DNA from: Spongiimicrobium salis
GTDB lineage: Bacteria > Bacteroidota > Bacteroidia > Flavobacteriales > Flavobacteriaceae
NCBI RefSeq assembly: GCF_043678055.1
Contig: NZ_JBHEQA010000002.1
Location: 558,001 to 622,000, forward strand
Direction: 5' to 3'
Length of the DNA stretch: 64,000 bases
Each line of letters opens with the position of its first letter. Position 1 is the first letter of the stretch. Positions 53,071 to 62,584 of this stretch are shown one piece after another. The notes under the pieces were generated by a model. The model was given only the letters and a program-made list of their open reading frames with translations. It was not told the DNA's origin and did not search any database. The position numbers and the translations under genes are program-made.

Positions 53071-53160
53071 GGATTTTGGTTTAGGGTTTTAAAGGTACAA
53101 AGAACAGTGGAGATTTCTCTCTTTCCATAATAATGTATTCTCCTAAAAGTTTGGAATATC

Positions 53161-54714
53161 TTATTCTTCAGGCGGAGGATATCCATGGATTTCCTCATAT
53201 ACCTGATCAAAATTAGTACGTAGATACGAATTCAACTTCTTTTGATAATCATCCTTTAACCAGCTTAGGAAATTATGGGTACTTCTACTGATACATTTTG
53301 CGTAAGTTTCAATGCGTTGATCAATATCACCTCCCAATAATTTGGCAAGTGCCAGTGCGTCGTATACATCCTCGCTATTTTCAATACAGATTTTTGCGTG
53401 TTGGGCAATGGACCTTTCCAATACTACTTTGGAAGATTCACCTTTTGCTGTTGCGGAAATATAGGTTTGCCGTACATCAAAATAAACCTCTTCAGATTTA
53501 GAGAACTCACTGCGAAGTTCCTCGGGCATTTCATGTTTAAATTTACGTTCTATTTCCTCATCGCTCTCCAAACGTTCCATATAGAACTTAGGAGATTTAA
53601 ATATCGCTTGCCAATCCAAATCTGCCCCCCAAGGACCAAAACGATAGTAATTGTTCCCTAGATCGACTACCGTAAATTTAGACTTGTTGTTTAAGATTCT
53701 GGACCCACGACCGATCATTTGATAATACAGGGTCAGGGATTTGGTCGCCCTATTTAAAATTATGGTATCAATAGTGGGTTCATCAAAACCTGTAGTTAAG
53801 ATACTAACGGAAGTCAAGATCGCGTTGGGGGTCTCTTTAAACCAATCCAGAATTTGCCTGCGTTGCTTCTTGGTGGCAGAATTGTCCAAATGCATTACAG
53901 GTAAACCGGCATCCTTAAAAGTATAATATACCTGAATGGACGTATTGATCCCGTTGTTGAAAATTAAGGTTTTCTTCCCTTGGGAATGTTTTTGATAGGC
54001 CTGTAGCAACTTATCCAGCATGGCTGTGCTGGTATACAAATCTTCTGAAGATTTAACCGTATAATCCCCGTTTGATCCCACCTCTAGTGAGGTAAGACCC
54101 ATATCGTATTGGAATACTTCGGCCCTTGCCAAAAATTCATTCTCTATCAGAGCACCAATGCTCTCTCCTGGTATAAGTTCATGATAATTGTCCTTCATAG
54201 GAAGGTTTTTGTTGGAACTTAGCGGTGTTGCGGTAACCCCAAGGATAAAGGATTTTTCAAAAAACTTAAAGAGTTTGGTAAAAGAATTGTAGTGCGCCTC
54301 ATCAATGATTACCAAACCGATGTCGGAAATATCCAGCATATTATCGTTCAATCGGTTATTGAGGGTCTCTACCATGGCTACAAAACAGCTATACCGTTCC
54401 TGGTCATCTAGATTTGCAGTACTATTGACCACTTTGTTTACTACCCCAAAACTATCTAACATGGCCGAAGTTTGATTACAAAGTTCAACCCTGTGGGTCA
54501 TTACCAATACCCTCTTGGAGTGCAACTTTAAATATTGTCTGACAATTTCAGAGAAGATAACCGTTTTTCCACCACCAGTAGGCAATTGATAGAGCAAGTG
54601 GTAATCACTTGGAGCGGATTCAAACTTTTCGAAAATCTTATCTATAGCCCCCTTCTGGTAGCTGTATAATTCTTTATCTGTTTTCCGTTCCTGTAGTCCT
54701 ATTTTCGTATTCAT
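53161..54714 (-). CDS. SF2 DNA/RNA helicase (DEAH, type III restriction-like)
   Basis: This 517-residue protein has the SF2 motifs I (QLPTGGGKTVIF), II (VIIDEAHYN), III (GVTATPLS), V (TGFDEPTIDTIIL) and VI (QMIGRGSRIL), the layout of the ResIII/UvrB-type helicases in COG1061. The last 150 residues are a Lys/Glu-rich helical domain that lacks a nuclease motif. No methylase or specificity gene lies nearby, so it is a stand-alone helicase, perhaps in DNA repair. Confidence 0.88.
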   Translation of the reverse strand: MNTKIGLQERKTDKELYSYQKGAIDKIFEKFESAPSDYHLLYQLPTGGGKTVIFSEIVRQYLKLHSKRVLVMTHRVELCNQTSAMLDSFGVVNKVVNSTANLDDQERYSCFVAMVETLNNRLNDNMLDISDIGLVIIDEAHYNSFTKLFKFFEKSFILGVTATPLSSNKNLPMKDNYHELIPGESIGALIENEFLARAEVFQYDMGLTSLEVGSNGDYTVKSSEDLYTSTAMLDKLLQAYQKHSQGKKTLIFNNGINTSIQVYYTFKDAGLPVMHLDNSATKKQRRQILDWFKETPNAILTSVSILTTGFDEPTIDTIILNRATKSLTLYYQMIGRGSRILNNKSKFTVVDLGNNYYRFGPWGADLDWQAIFKSPKFYMERLESDEEIERKFKHEMPEELRSEFSKSEEVYFDVRQTYISATAKGESSKVVLERSIAQHAKICIENSEDVYDALALAKLLGGDIDQRIETYAKCISRSTHNFLSWLKDDYQKKLNSYLRTNFDQVYEEIHGYPPPEE

Positions 54715-54841
54715 TGACCTTTATCAAAATTAAGATTTGCAAAATTACAGCCTTTCTTTTGCTATAACGAATAAAACAGAAGAAAACTATTCAACACTTT
54801 ACTTTTCTTCTATGCTACCCTAGACAGGGTGTATATGAAAT

Positions 54842-55732
54842 ATGAATATCTTTGTGCAACATAGAAACAGCCTATTGCATCCCAAAAATTTACATAATAT
54901 CCCTTATGATTTTAGCAAACTGTGTGCGAATCATCCCGATCTTGTATCGCATTTAATCATCCTGAAATCTGGTAGAAAAACCATTGATTTTTCTAATAAA
55001 GACAGTGTTTTTCATTTGAATAAAGCCATTTTATTAACGCATTACGGGCTTAAAGACTGGTACTTGCCAAAAGATTATTTGTGTGCTCCTATTCCAGGGA
55101 GAGCGGATTATATCCATCATATATACGATATCCTCGATCAAAAAGAAAAAACAGCTCCTTTAAGAGGTTTGGACATTGGCGTTGGCGCAAATTGCATCTA
55201 CCCTATTTTAGCCGTTCAGTTATATGGGTGGCAGATGGTGGGCACGGATACTAATACACTGGCTGTAGCAACTGCAAAAAAAAATGTCCATGCTACTCCA
55301 GCGTTGCAGGAACGCATTGAAATTAGACAGCAAACAGACCATGCCCATATTTTTGAAGGAGTCATTGAGAGAGATGATTTTTTTGATTTCAGTATGTGCA
55401 ATCCCCCATTCTATACTTCCCGGGACGAAGCTCTTAAAAACAACCTGAAAAAGAACCTCAAATTAGGCTCGTCCTCCAAAGCGTTAAGGAATTTTGGTGG
55501 TCAGGCCAATGAATTATGGTGCAATGGTGGGGAAGCCCTATTTATAAAAAGAATGATTAAACAAAGTATAGCTTTTAAACATCAGGTGGGATGGTTTACT
55601 ACTTTGATCGCAAAAAAAGAACATCTCCCCAAACTGATCAAACAATTGGATAAAGTTAAAGCCAAATACCAGCTTGTACCGATGCAACAAGGGCATAAAA
55701 AAAGTAGGATATTAGCTTGGACTTTTCGTTAA
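54842..55732 (+). CDS. rlmF: 23S rRNA (adenine(1618)-N(6))-methyltransferase
   Basis: This 296-residue enzyme matches RlmF/YbiN: a start region that goes HPKNLHNIPYDFSKLC, VCAPIPGRADYIHHI-like segment near 85-95, the SAM motif RGLDIGVGANCIYPIL, the acidic GTDTNTLAVATAKKN and the catalytic NPPF in SMCNPPFYTSRDEA. It methylates A1618 of 23S rRNA with S-adenosylmethionine. Length agrees with the family. Single gene, convergent with the M48 gene. Confidence 0.93.
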   Translation: MNIFVQHRNSLLHPKNLHNIPYDFSKLCANHPDLVSHLIILKSGRKTIDFSNKDSVFHLNKAILLTHYGLKDWYLPKDYLCAPIPGRADYIHHIYDILDQKEKTAPLRGLDIGVGANCIYPILAVQLYGWQMVGTDTNTLAVATAKKNVHATPALQERIEIRQQTDHAHIFEGVIERDDFFDFSMCNPPFYTSRDEALKNNLKKNLKLGSSSKALRNFGGQANELWCNGGEALFIKRMIKQSIAFKHQVGWFTTLIAKKEHLPKLIKQLDKVKAKYQLVPMQQGHKKSRILAWTFR

Positions 55733-55754
55733 TAGTGCTGTTGCCGCTATTTTT

Positions 55755-58700
55755 TTAATGTTTCATTTGGATAAAAGGTTTTTCATTGACGAATAGGATA
55801 CTATTAATATAAGACTTCCATTTTTGAGGAGTATTGTAATTAGACATCACATTCCCTAACACGTAAAAACCGGCTTTCAATCGGAAATCTACTCTTTCTA
55901 TAATTTTTCCCGCTTTCCTGAAATCCTTTTGTTCTACGGCAGCGATAAAATCTTGCATAGACTTTTCTTCAATTCCATTTTCTTTTAACATGTCCATATA
56001 AACACCTGTATCTTTATTATTGCGGACAGTCAAGCCTAAACTGGACCAGATATTCATGGAAGTAATCCCTTCATTTTCGTCAAGCTTGTCAAATTCAGTT
56101 GAAATATGCTCTGGAACTCCTTGCGAGGCTGCCAATAATCGAAGAACATAAGGCCGATCTTCTTCAAAATTTGCAATAAAATCATAGGCTTCCTGAAGTT
56201 TGCCCTGCCCTATTAAATAAAAAACATGATCAGAGGTATCCAAACTATTGGCCAAAACTCCTTTTTCCATATTGTCGTATGCTGTGATTACATCACTTGT
56301 AATCGTGCGAGAAGAAGGTATTTCTATATTAAAATCATCTCGTAACAGGCGTCTGACGCGCTCACTATCCAGACTAATTTCCTGAGCTAGTGCCAAATTA
56401 TTTTGTGTAGCACTATAAAATGCACGATAGGCCTTTTCCCAAGCCTCACTTTCCGTATAGGAATAGGCTGCGGCAAATGCAAGCCATGGATGATCTTGCC
56501 ATTTTTCATATCCGCTAATAAAAGCCTTATTTTTCTCTAAATCATCTTCCATACACCTTGTGGCCAAATAATACTTGTCTGGATCATTGGGTGCAGCTGT
56601 TTTTGCTTTTAGATTCTTTGCACATAAAGCGGCCCGTTGAATGGAATCGGACTGATCCTGTAAGGCACGCATTGTCTGAACTTCATCCGGATGGTTTTTT
56701 AAACGCTCATTTAAAACCGCAATAGCATTATCATTAAAACTTTGTAGTACGTTCATCCAAGAGAGAAGAAAAGGGCTTTCCCCACTATCCCATTTCACAT
56801 GCGAAAGAATAAGGTTTTCTATTTCTTTTTCATTTTCAATAATGGAGATCATATTACCGGGCGAAAGATTACTATATCCTGTTAGAACATCCCTAATTCC
56901 ACCTTTGCTCGTAGAGGAAGTGGATATTGATGAAGGAGGTTCTTCCAAAATATGATCGGCGTCTGAGGAAAACCATTTTTTAGCCCCTAAAAATTCTTGT
57001 GTTTCAACTCCTTCATACCCATAGTATACTGGATATTCTACGAAAACGCCAGCATTGGCAATATTGTAAACATATTCTTCTGAAGGATTCTCAAAATCAG
57101 AAGTTATGGTTTCAATTTCAGCACCTTCAGTTGTAGTAGTCTTAATGACATAGTCTTTATCGTAATTTAAAGATACATACTCATGATCATTGGGGTCAAT
57201 AAGAATTGTTTGTTCATCTACAATAACATACACAGGAATATGAAGTCCGTTGTATAGGTGCAATCTAGATTTTTGAGAAACGCTTCCAAAAAGAAGTGCA
57301 CCCAATATTATAGCGCCCGAAACTCCAAATTTGGCGGTTGAAGCAAACAAACCTTCTCCAACAATGAATCTATCCCAAAACCCTAATTTTCGCTGAATCG
57401 ATCTTTCTTTCCCAGGCAATAGAAGATCATACTTTTCAACCAGATGAATACCTGTTGGAGCTTTCTCAACTACTTCTTTTTCGGCAAGAAAATGATTTTT
57501 AACGGTTTCCTCAACATCCAGAAGACGTTCCAGAGCTGCATTTCTCAAGTTGTTAAGGCCGTTTCTTGCAACATTTCCCCAACCATCAATTACCTGAATC
57601 CACTCGTTGATATTATTTTTTTCAGGAGGTCCCAATTTAAATTCTTCATAGGCCTTTTTATAGTCTTCCAAATCTAATCTATGCAATAAAGAGGCATCCA
57701 ATTTTAAGGCAAGACTATCCACAAAAGGTTTCCTCACCGTTCTATAGTAATCATTGGAGGCCGTTAGAACATCATTTAATTCTGAAGAACTAACACGTCC
57801 ATCGGCAAGGACAACATTTAAGACATTATGAAATTTTAAGGCGCTATCATTTAAATTCGTTAGCGTATGCTCTGCATAATGCACAATGGAAGCCAAATTC
57901 TTTAAGTAACGAGACCAGCCATTACCTAATTTTAAAGCCGCTGCATAAGGTACCTTCCTGCAGAAACGATCATGTTCTATTAAAGATTCCATTATTGTTT
58001 TCTCTTCTTCCTTCAAACTTTTAATGATCGTTGTAATGTCTTTGCGCTTAATTTGTTCGCCTCTATGCCAAATACGGCGCTTTTCCACGGTAACTACTTC
58101 ATTTTCAGAAATAATAAGAGCATCAATTTCCTCTCTAACTTCCTTGATTTGGTCCATTTTTAAACGGATTTCCTCGGGATATAACTCGGTAAAGGCATTG
58201 TTTAAATTGGTAGTGATTATTGAATTTCCATACACCTCATCTATAGAGGCATAGTTCACAAAAGAAAACCTGTTTAAATAAAAAGAATGGTATTTAGGGT
58301 CTAAAAAAGTCCAATTGAAGTATTCTTTATTTTGGGCTTTAACACCTTCTTCATCGGTCATTACCATAGTTTCTACTTTAGCAGTTGCTATCAATGCTGC
58401 GGTCATTTCCTGCTCGTTCCGAAGAGGATCGGACAATAAGGATTTGGCTTGACGGTCATCAATTTCTGCTGAAATGTAGAGTGCTTTTGCATTTTCTTCC
58501 CTATCCTTATCTGCCGGATGCGTTGCCCACATTTGGGGAGGATTATAACTCCTAGCAGTGAATATTCTGTGGGAATCTGGATTGCTATTGACAATTTCAG
58601 GGGACTTTCCATACATGGGATCCCCCAATAAGGTCGCCATTTTGCTAATGTAGTTGGATTGAATAACATACATATTGGAAATAGCTTTCTTATGCTGTAA

Positions 58701-59588
58701 TTGATTATTTACGAATTCTTGGGTATTGGCATAGGCTTCATCAGCGATTTGTAGTTTGTATAGGGCATGAATCAAGGCATCACTACCGGTTAAGGAAACG
58801 GCGACGAGGTCTGCTTGGAATTCCATTTCTCTTGAAAGTGCCCTTTCTGCCATGGATACAACGCCAAAACAAGTTTCGATCAAAGAACGGATGGCCCAAA
58901 CCAAAATGGATAAAATCCAACCTATCCATGCAATTCTAATATCAATGCTAGATATGCCGGACAAAAAAGAATCAAAAATATCCCGTTTCCCTACAATTTG
59001 AGCAGCTACCTGCTGTGCCGTATATACATAACGTCCCAGTAGCATAGAACGTTGCGCAAAATGTCCGTATTCATGGGCTAAAACAGCTTTGAATTCACCA
59101 AGATTGAGAACATTAACTAAGCCAAGGCCAATTTCAAGATTCTTTTTGGATGGAAATAAGAGATTGAGGATGGAAAGATCATAGGATACGCTGGCATTTA
59201 CACGATCGGTCAGGAAAACCTTATGAGGTCTTGGTGCCCCCGCTTCATCCGCCAACTTATAGAGGTAGTCAAATAATACAGGCTCGTCCTTCGCCGTTAA
59301 ATCCACTCTAAGCGGATTCTTTTCTCTTTTTGAAAAAAAGAATAAAGATTTTGCCATAAAAAGGGATAAAAATGCAAATCCCGCCCCCATAATATAATTT
59401 ATAAAACCGGAGGGGCCTCTGAATAAATTATATGCCAATTTGCCAAACCAGATCGTAAGCACAAAATAAAGCGATATAAAAAGAAGCAACGCAAGTACGG
59501 AAAGCCATACATGTTTTTTAAAAGAACTTTTAGGTTTTGTCAATGTGTTAGGCACATTTTGAGGCCCACTGGTGTAGAAACTGGTCAT
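55755..59588 (-). CDS. Very large M48-family membrane metallopeptidase
   Basis: The start at 59588 (MTSFYTSGPQNVP) is preferred; the frame is open ten codons upstream. The product of 1277 residues has two membrane segments (about 25-50 and 60-85), then an M48/Ste24-like peptidase domain with the zinc motif HEYGHFAQ (H172) and EMEFQAD as third-ligand region, another hydrophobic stretch and a cytoplasmic helical part. After one more membrane segment (about 775-795) comes an 480-residue C-terminal part with TPR-like helices. Ordinary M48 enzymes have 300-450 residues. Probable role: membrane protein quality control; unproven. Confidence 0.85.
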   Translation of the reverse strand: MTSFYTSGPQNVPNTLTKPKSSFKKHVWLSVLALLLFISLYFVLTIWFGKLAYNLFRGPSGFINYIMGAGFAFLSLFMAKSLFFFSKREKNPLRVDLTAKDEPVLFDYLYKLADEAGAPRPHKVFLTDRVNASVSYDLSILNLLFPSKKNLEIGLGLVNVLNLGEFKAVLAHEYGHFAQRSMLLGRYVYTAQQVAAQIVGKRDIFDSFLSGISSIDIRIAWIGWILSILVWAIRSLIETCFGVVSMAERALSREMEFQADLVAVSLTGSDALIHALYKLQIADEAYANTQEFVNNQLQHKKAISNMYVIQSNYISKMATLLGDPMYGKSPEIVNSNPDSHRIFTARSYNPPQMWATHPADKDREENAKALYISAEIDDRQAKSLLSDPLRNEQEMTAALIATAKVETMVMTDEEGVKAQNKEYFNWTFLDPKYHSFYLNRFSFVNYASIDEVYGNSIITTNLNNAFTELYPEEIRLKMDQIKEVREEIDALIISENEVVTVEKRRIWHRGEQIKRKDITTIIKSLKEEEKTIMESLIEHDRFCRKVPYAAALKLGNGWSRYLKNLASIVHYAEHTLTNLNDSALKFHNVLNVVLADGRVSSSELNDVLTASNDYYRTVRKPFVDSLALKLDASLLHRLDLEDYKKAYEEFKLGPPEKNNINEWIQVIDGWGNVARNGLNNLRNAALERLLDVEETVKNHFLAEKEVVEKAPTGIHLVEKYDLLLPGKERSIQRKLGFWDRFIVGEGLFASTAKFGVSGAIILGALLFGSVSQKSRLHLYNGLHIPVYVIVDEQTILIDPNDHEYVSLNYDKDYVIKTTTTEGAEIETITSDFENPSEEYVYNIANAGVFVEYPVYYGYEGVETQEFLGAKKWFSSDADHILEEPPSSISTSSTSKGGIRDVLTGYSNLSPGNMISIIENEKEIENLILSHVKWDSGESPFLLSWMNVLQSFNDNAIAVLNERLKNHPDEVQTMRALQDQSDSIQRAALCAKNLKAKTAAPNDPDKYYLATRCMEDDLEKNKAFISGYEKWQDHPWLAFAAAYSYTESEAWEKAYRAFYSATQNNLALAQEISLDSERVRRLLRDDFNIEIPSSRTITSDVITAYDNMEKGVLANSLDTSDHVFYLIGQGKLQEAYDFIANFEEDRPYVLRLLAASQGVPEHISTEFDKLDENEGITSMNIWSSLGLTVRNNKDTGVYMDMLKENGIEEKSMQDFIAAVEQKDFRKAGKIIERVDFRLKAGFYVLGNVMSNYNTPQKWKSYINSILFVNEKPFIQMKH

Positions 59589-59790
59589 ATTGTTTGGTAA
59601 TGGTCGTGAACAAAGCATTCAATTCCATACGACTATGAAGAATTTGAAAAGCCTTGTGTATTATTGGTGGTGAAAAGATAGAAAAAATTCATAAATATTT
59701 ATACATTTTTCGATTAAAGTATCTAATTTATTGAAAAATGTAATGAAGATCTGGTAAGGCAAGCAATACAATGCTATATACGTCAATGAC

Positions 59791-60186
59791 TTACATCTTT
59801 TTTATTTTTCGCGCATATCGTATGTTAAGTATGAATAATCCCAAGGAAATAAGAGGTATCAACAAGAAGAAATCGTTATCATATTCGGGAAGCAGCACCA
59901 TGCTCAATGAGAGGGCTATAAAAGATAGGAAATGAAGTACAGATAACCCCCAATGCAGCGTATATCCCAACAAGGCCAAAAAACCATACCCCAAGACATA
60001 TAGTATCCAAACATAAGAAGCCGTATACCAATAGAACAGTGAGATTAGTGTTTCTACACTATACCTCCAACCTACGGTATAGTTGATTCCATATACGGAA
60101 TCCCCTTTAAAAAAAGCGATTAGAAAATGAGCCATCAATATTAAACAAAACATAAATCGCTCAAAAATGACACGTATAGTCTTCAT
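59791..60186 (-). CDS. Small integral membrane protein, unknown function
   Basis: This 131-residue protein consists of four hydrophobic segments (about 8-25, 45-70, 75-100 and 105-122) and a basic C-terminal end (RYARKIKKM). The start MKTIRVIFERFMF is plausible as a positive-inside anchor. No motif is recognised. It lies 37 bases downstream of the phosphorylase gene on the same strand. Confidence 0.6.
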   Translation of the reverse strand: MKTIRVIFERFMFCLILMAHFLIAFFKGDSVYGINYTVGWRYSVETLISLFYWYTASYVWILYVLGYGFLALLGYTLHWGLSVLHFLSFIALSLSMVLLPEYDNDFFLLIPLISLGLFILNIRYARKIKKM

Positions 60187-60223
60187 TGTATGAAAGCTAT
60201 CATTTATGGTAAGGAGCCATTCT

Positions 60224-62581
60224 TTATTCTCCTAATATTATCTTTATCTCGTAAGTCCTCCCCTTTTCAATTCCACGCAATATAGTGCCCTTCAATGGCT
60301 TTCCATCAACTTCAATTTCCATCTGATGTACAGGGCCCCGTTCCATCTGAACATTAAAGATCGCTCCTCTAAAAAGACGTTTTGCACTTGCTTTCGTCCA
60401 ATGTTTGGGCAATTGGGGTTTGATCTGTAATCCTTTTGGATGCCCTACCAATCCAAACAAGCCTTCTAGGACACAACGATATACCCACGGCACTGTACCT
60501 GTATTAAACAGCTGACTGGAACGCCCTGCGGTTCTCGGAAATTGTTTGTAGGCTCCGCGATAATAATTGGGAATGAATACGGGTAATTGACCTCGCTGCA
60601 AAATATCGGCTTCATCAGGACCGGGAATCATCTTTCGTAAGAGTTCATAGGCTTTCTCTGTTTTTCCGTGACTGAAAAGGCCAAAGATATAGAAGGCAGC
60701 GGCATGATTATAAATAGATCCATTTTCTGCCGACCCGGGATGTTTTTGTGTCACTCTACCAACATCGTCGCGCATGGCAGTAAATGATGGAGATAGCATT
60801 TCTACACCATAGGGGGTTTCCAGATGTTCTGTAACCGCCGCAAGCATAGATTTGGTCTTTTCTACGGAGGCTCCTCCGCTCAATAAGGCCCAAGCTTGCG
60901 GATTTAAAAAAATACGTCCTTCCGGATCATCCTTAACACCAAAAACAACATTGTCATCCGTAATACCACGGGCGTACCATTTTCCATCCCATAGGTGCGT
61001 ATTAACCGCCTCATTAAGGCTATTCGCAGCCATTCTAAATTCTTCCACAACATCGGATTGTCCAGCAGTTTCACAAATGGTGGCCCAAACCTTGAGCGCA
61101 TAGGCAGTAGCCAAAGATAACCAGCCGGACACCCCCTTTCCTTTAGGTCCTACCATGTTCATGGGGTCGCACCAATCTCCCTGATCAATATAATTTAGCC
61201 CCCGTTCATCGCGATTTTGCAATAACCAACGCATCGCCAAATCCAAGTGTTCTTTTACAGTAGCCTTTTTTTGATTTTCAGCGAACGGAACCACTACATT
61301 CAATAAGTCATAATCATTGGTTTCATCCAAATATGCCTTTAAACAAACGGGCAACCAGACACAATGGTCCGTATGTGGCACTTGGTTGATATACTTTAAC
61401 TCGGCATCTTTTTGAATAAGAATTCCATCGGGCATGGCCCCGCTCTCCTTTTGTTGGCTTAAGGCTGTGATATATACTTCACGGGCAATATGCGGTTTTA
61501 AGTAACCCATACCCATATTATCCTGCAAATAATTTCGGGTTTGGGGATCGGTACTCAGCCTATTGGTCTCTCCGTGATAAAAGATTTGTCGTGGCAACCA
61601 ATGATTGATAAAATTGTCAAATTCGGGTTCAGGAGTATTGATGGTTATACAAGTTTCTCCCTCACTGATATAAGCGGCATACTCTTTTTTTACTTGATTG
61701 AAATTTGATGTAGTGAAGTAGCGTTGACGAATTTCAGCAATGGCTGTTTCTGTACGTGCAGGACCAAAAATGAATTCATAGGTCTTTTGTTCCCCTGCGT
61801 CTAACGATTCTCTGTATTGGAGAATACAGGCCGGGGTTTCATATCGAGCATCGCCTTTGGATAGTTCTTCTTGAGCAATTCCTGTGGGGTAATGTAGGCC
61901 ACCTTCTCCTTCAAATGTATTTTGGTTAACTTCATAAGAAGTAGGCACAGTCTTGGCCAAGAGAAAAGTCTTGTCTTTTAAGGTTTTGATTTTATCGTAT
62001 TCCTTGTACTTTTGATAGGGTGTCACCGAACTACAAACAATACCGCAGAGTTCTTCATTAAAAGCACCAGATTGATTCATCCATGACATATAGCCAACAG
62101 GGAAATAAGGATAAACACTGACCTTTTTTTCACTATTGGAAAGGTTCTGCACCTTTATGGTCCATAACTCCAATGCCTCGTCTTTTGGAAGGCTCAGGCG
62201 CATCTCTATACGCAGGTCATTCTTTTGGACCGTCCACAATAAATCACTTTTCCCTACAGAAAATTGATATTCATCCAAAGGAGCTTTTACTGGGGCATAG
62301 GGTATGGAAAACAACGCCCCATTGCTTTCCTCTTTTATATAACAAAAACGACCGGGATGATGGGCATAATACGGTTGTTCGGGCTGCATGAAGGTTTTTG
62401 CTTCTAAATTTGGCGCATGGTCATATTTTGCAGGTTCCGGTTGCATAAATTGCGCCACGGCATAACCCCTGCAATTCATATGAATCATCATATGCTTGTT
62501 CCATAAAAAACCAGAGGCATTGGGTAATTGGGTAGGTGTTGTAAGTTCAAAACGCTCCCCCCCTTCTATTGGTCCAATCAT
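60224..62581 (-). CDS. GH94/GH36-type glycoside phosphorylase
   Basis: This 785-residue enzyme matches the glycosyltransferase-36/GH94 phosphorylases: an N-terminal beta-sandwich (about 1-275), a linker helix, an (alpha/alpha)6 barrel with catalytic Asp in YIDQGDWCDPMNMVG (about residue 470), and the conserved SAENGSIYNHAAAFYIFGLF. It splits a beta-linked disaccharide with phosphate, giving a sugar 1-phosphate. Its length and motif may fit cellobionic acid phosphorylase, but that is a guess. Starts three bases after the transporter gene. Confidence 0.87.
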   Translation of the reverse strand: MIGPIEGGERFELTTPTQLPNASGFLWNKHMMIHMNCRGYAVAQFMQPEPAKYDHAPNLEAKTFMQPEQPYYAHHPGRFCYIKEESNGALFSIPYAPVKAPLDEYQFSVGKSDLLWTVQKNDLRIEMRLSLPKDEALELWTIKVQNLSNSEKKVSVYPYFPVGYMSWMNQSGAFNEELCGIVCSSVTPYQKYKEYDKIKTLKDKTFLLAKTVPTSYEVNQNTFEGEGGLHYPTGIAQEELSKGDARYETPACILQYRESLDAGEQKTYEFIFGPARTETAIAEIRQRYFTTSNFNQVKKEYAAYISEGETCITINTPEPEFDNFINHWLPRQIFYHGETNRLSTDPQTRNYLQDNMGMGYLKPHIAREVYITALSQQKESGAMPDGILIQKDAELKYINQVPHTDHCVWLPVCLKAYLDETNDYDLLNVVVPFAENQKKATVKEHLDLAMRWLLQNRDERGLNYIDQGDWCDPMNMVGPKGKGVSGWLSLATAYALKVWATICETAGQSDVVEEFRMAANSLNEAVNTHLWDGKWYARGITDDNVVFGVKDDPEGRIFLNPQAWALLSGGASVEKTKSMLAAVTEHLETPYGVEMLSPSFTAMRDDVGRVTQKHPGSAENGSIYNHAAAFYIFGLFSHGKTEKAYELLRKMIPGPDEADILQRGQLPVFIPNYYRGAYKQFPRTAGRSSQLFNTGTVPWVYRCVLEGLFGLVGHPKGLQIKPQLPKHWTKASAKRLFRGAIFNVQMERGPVHQMEIEVDGKPLKGTILRGIEKGRTYEIKIILGE

Positions 62582-62584
62582 AAC

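Noticed and set aside
53161..54714. SF2 helicase as part of a restriction or defence system
   Set aside because: No methylase, nuclease or specificity gene lies nearby and the C-terminal part shows no nuclease motif.
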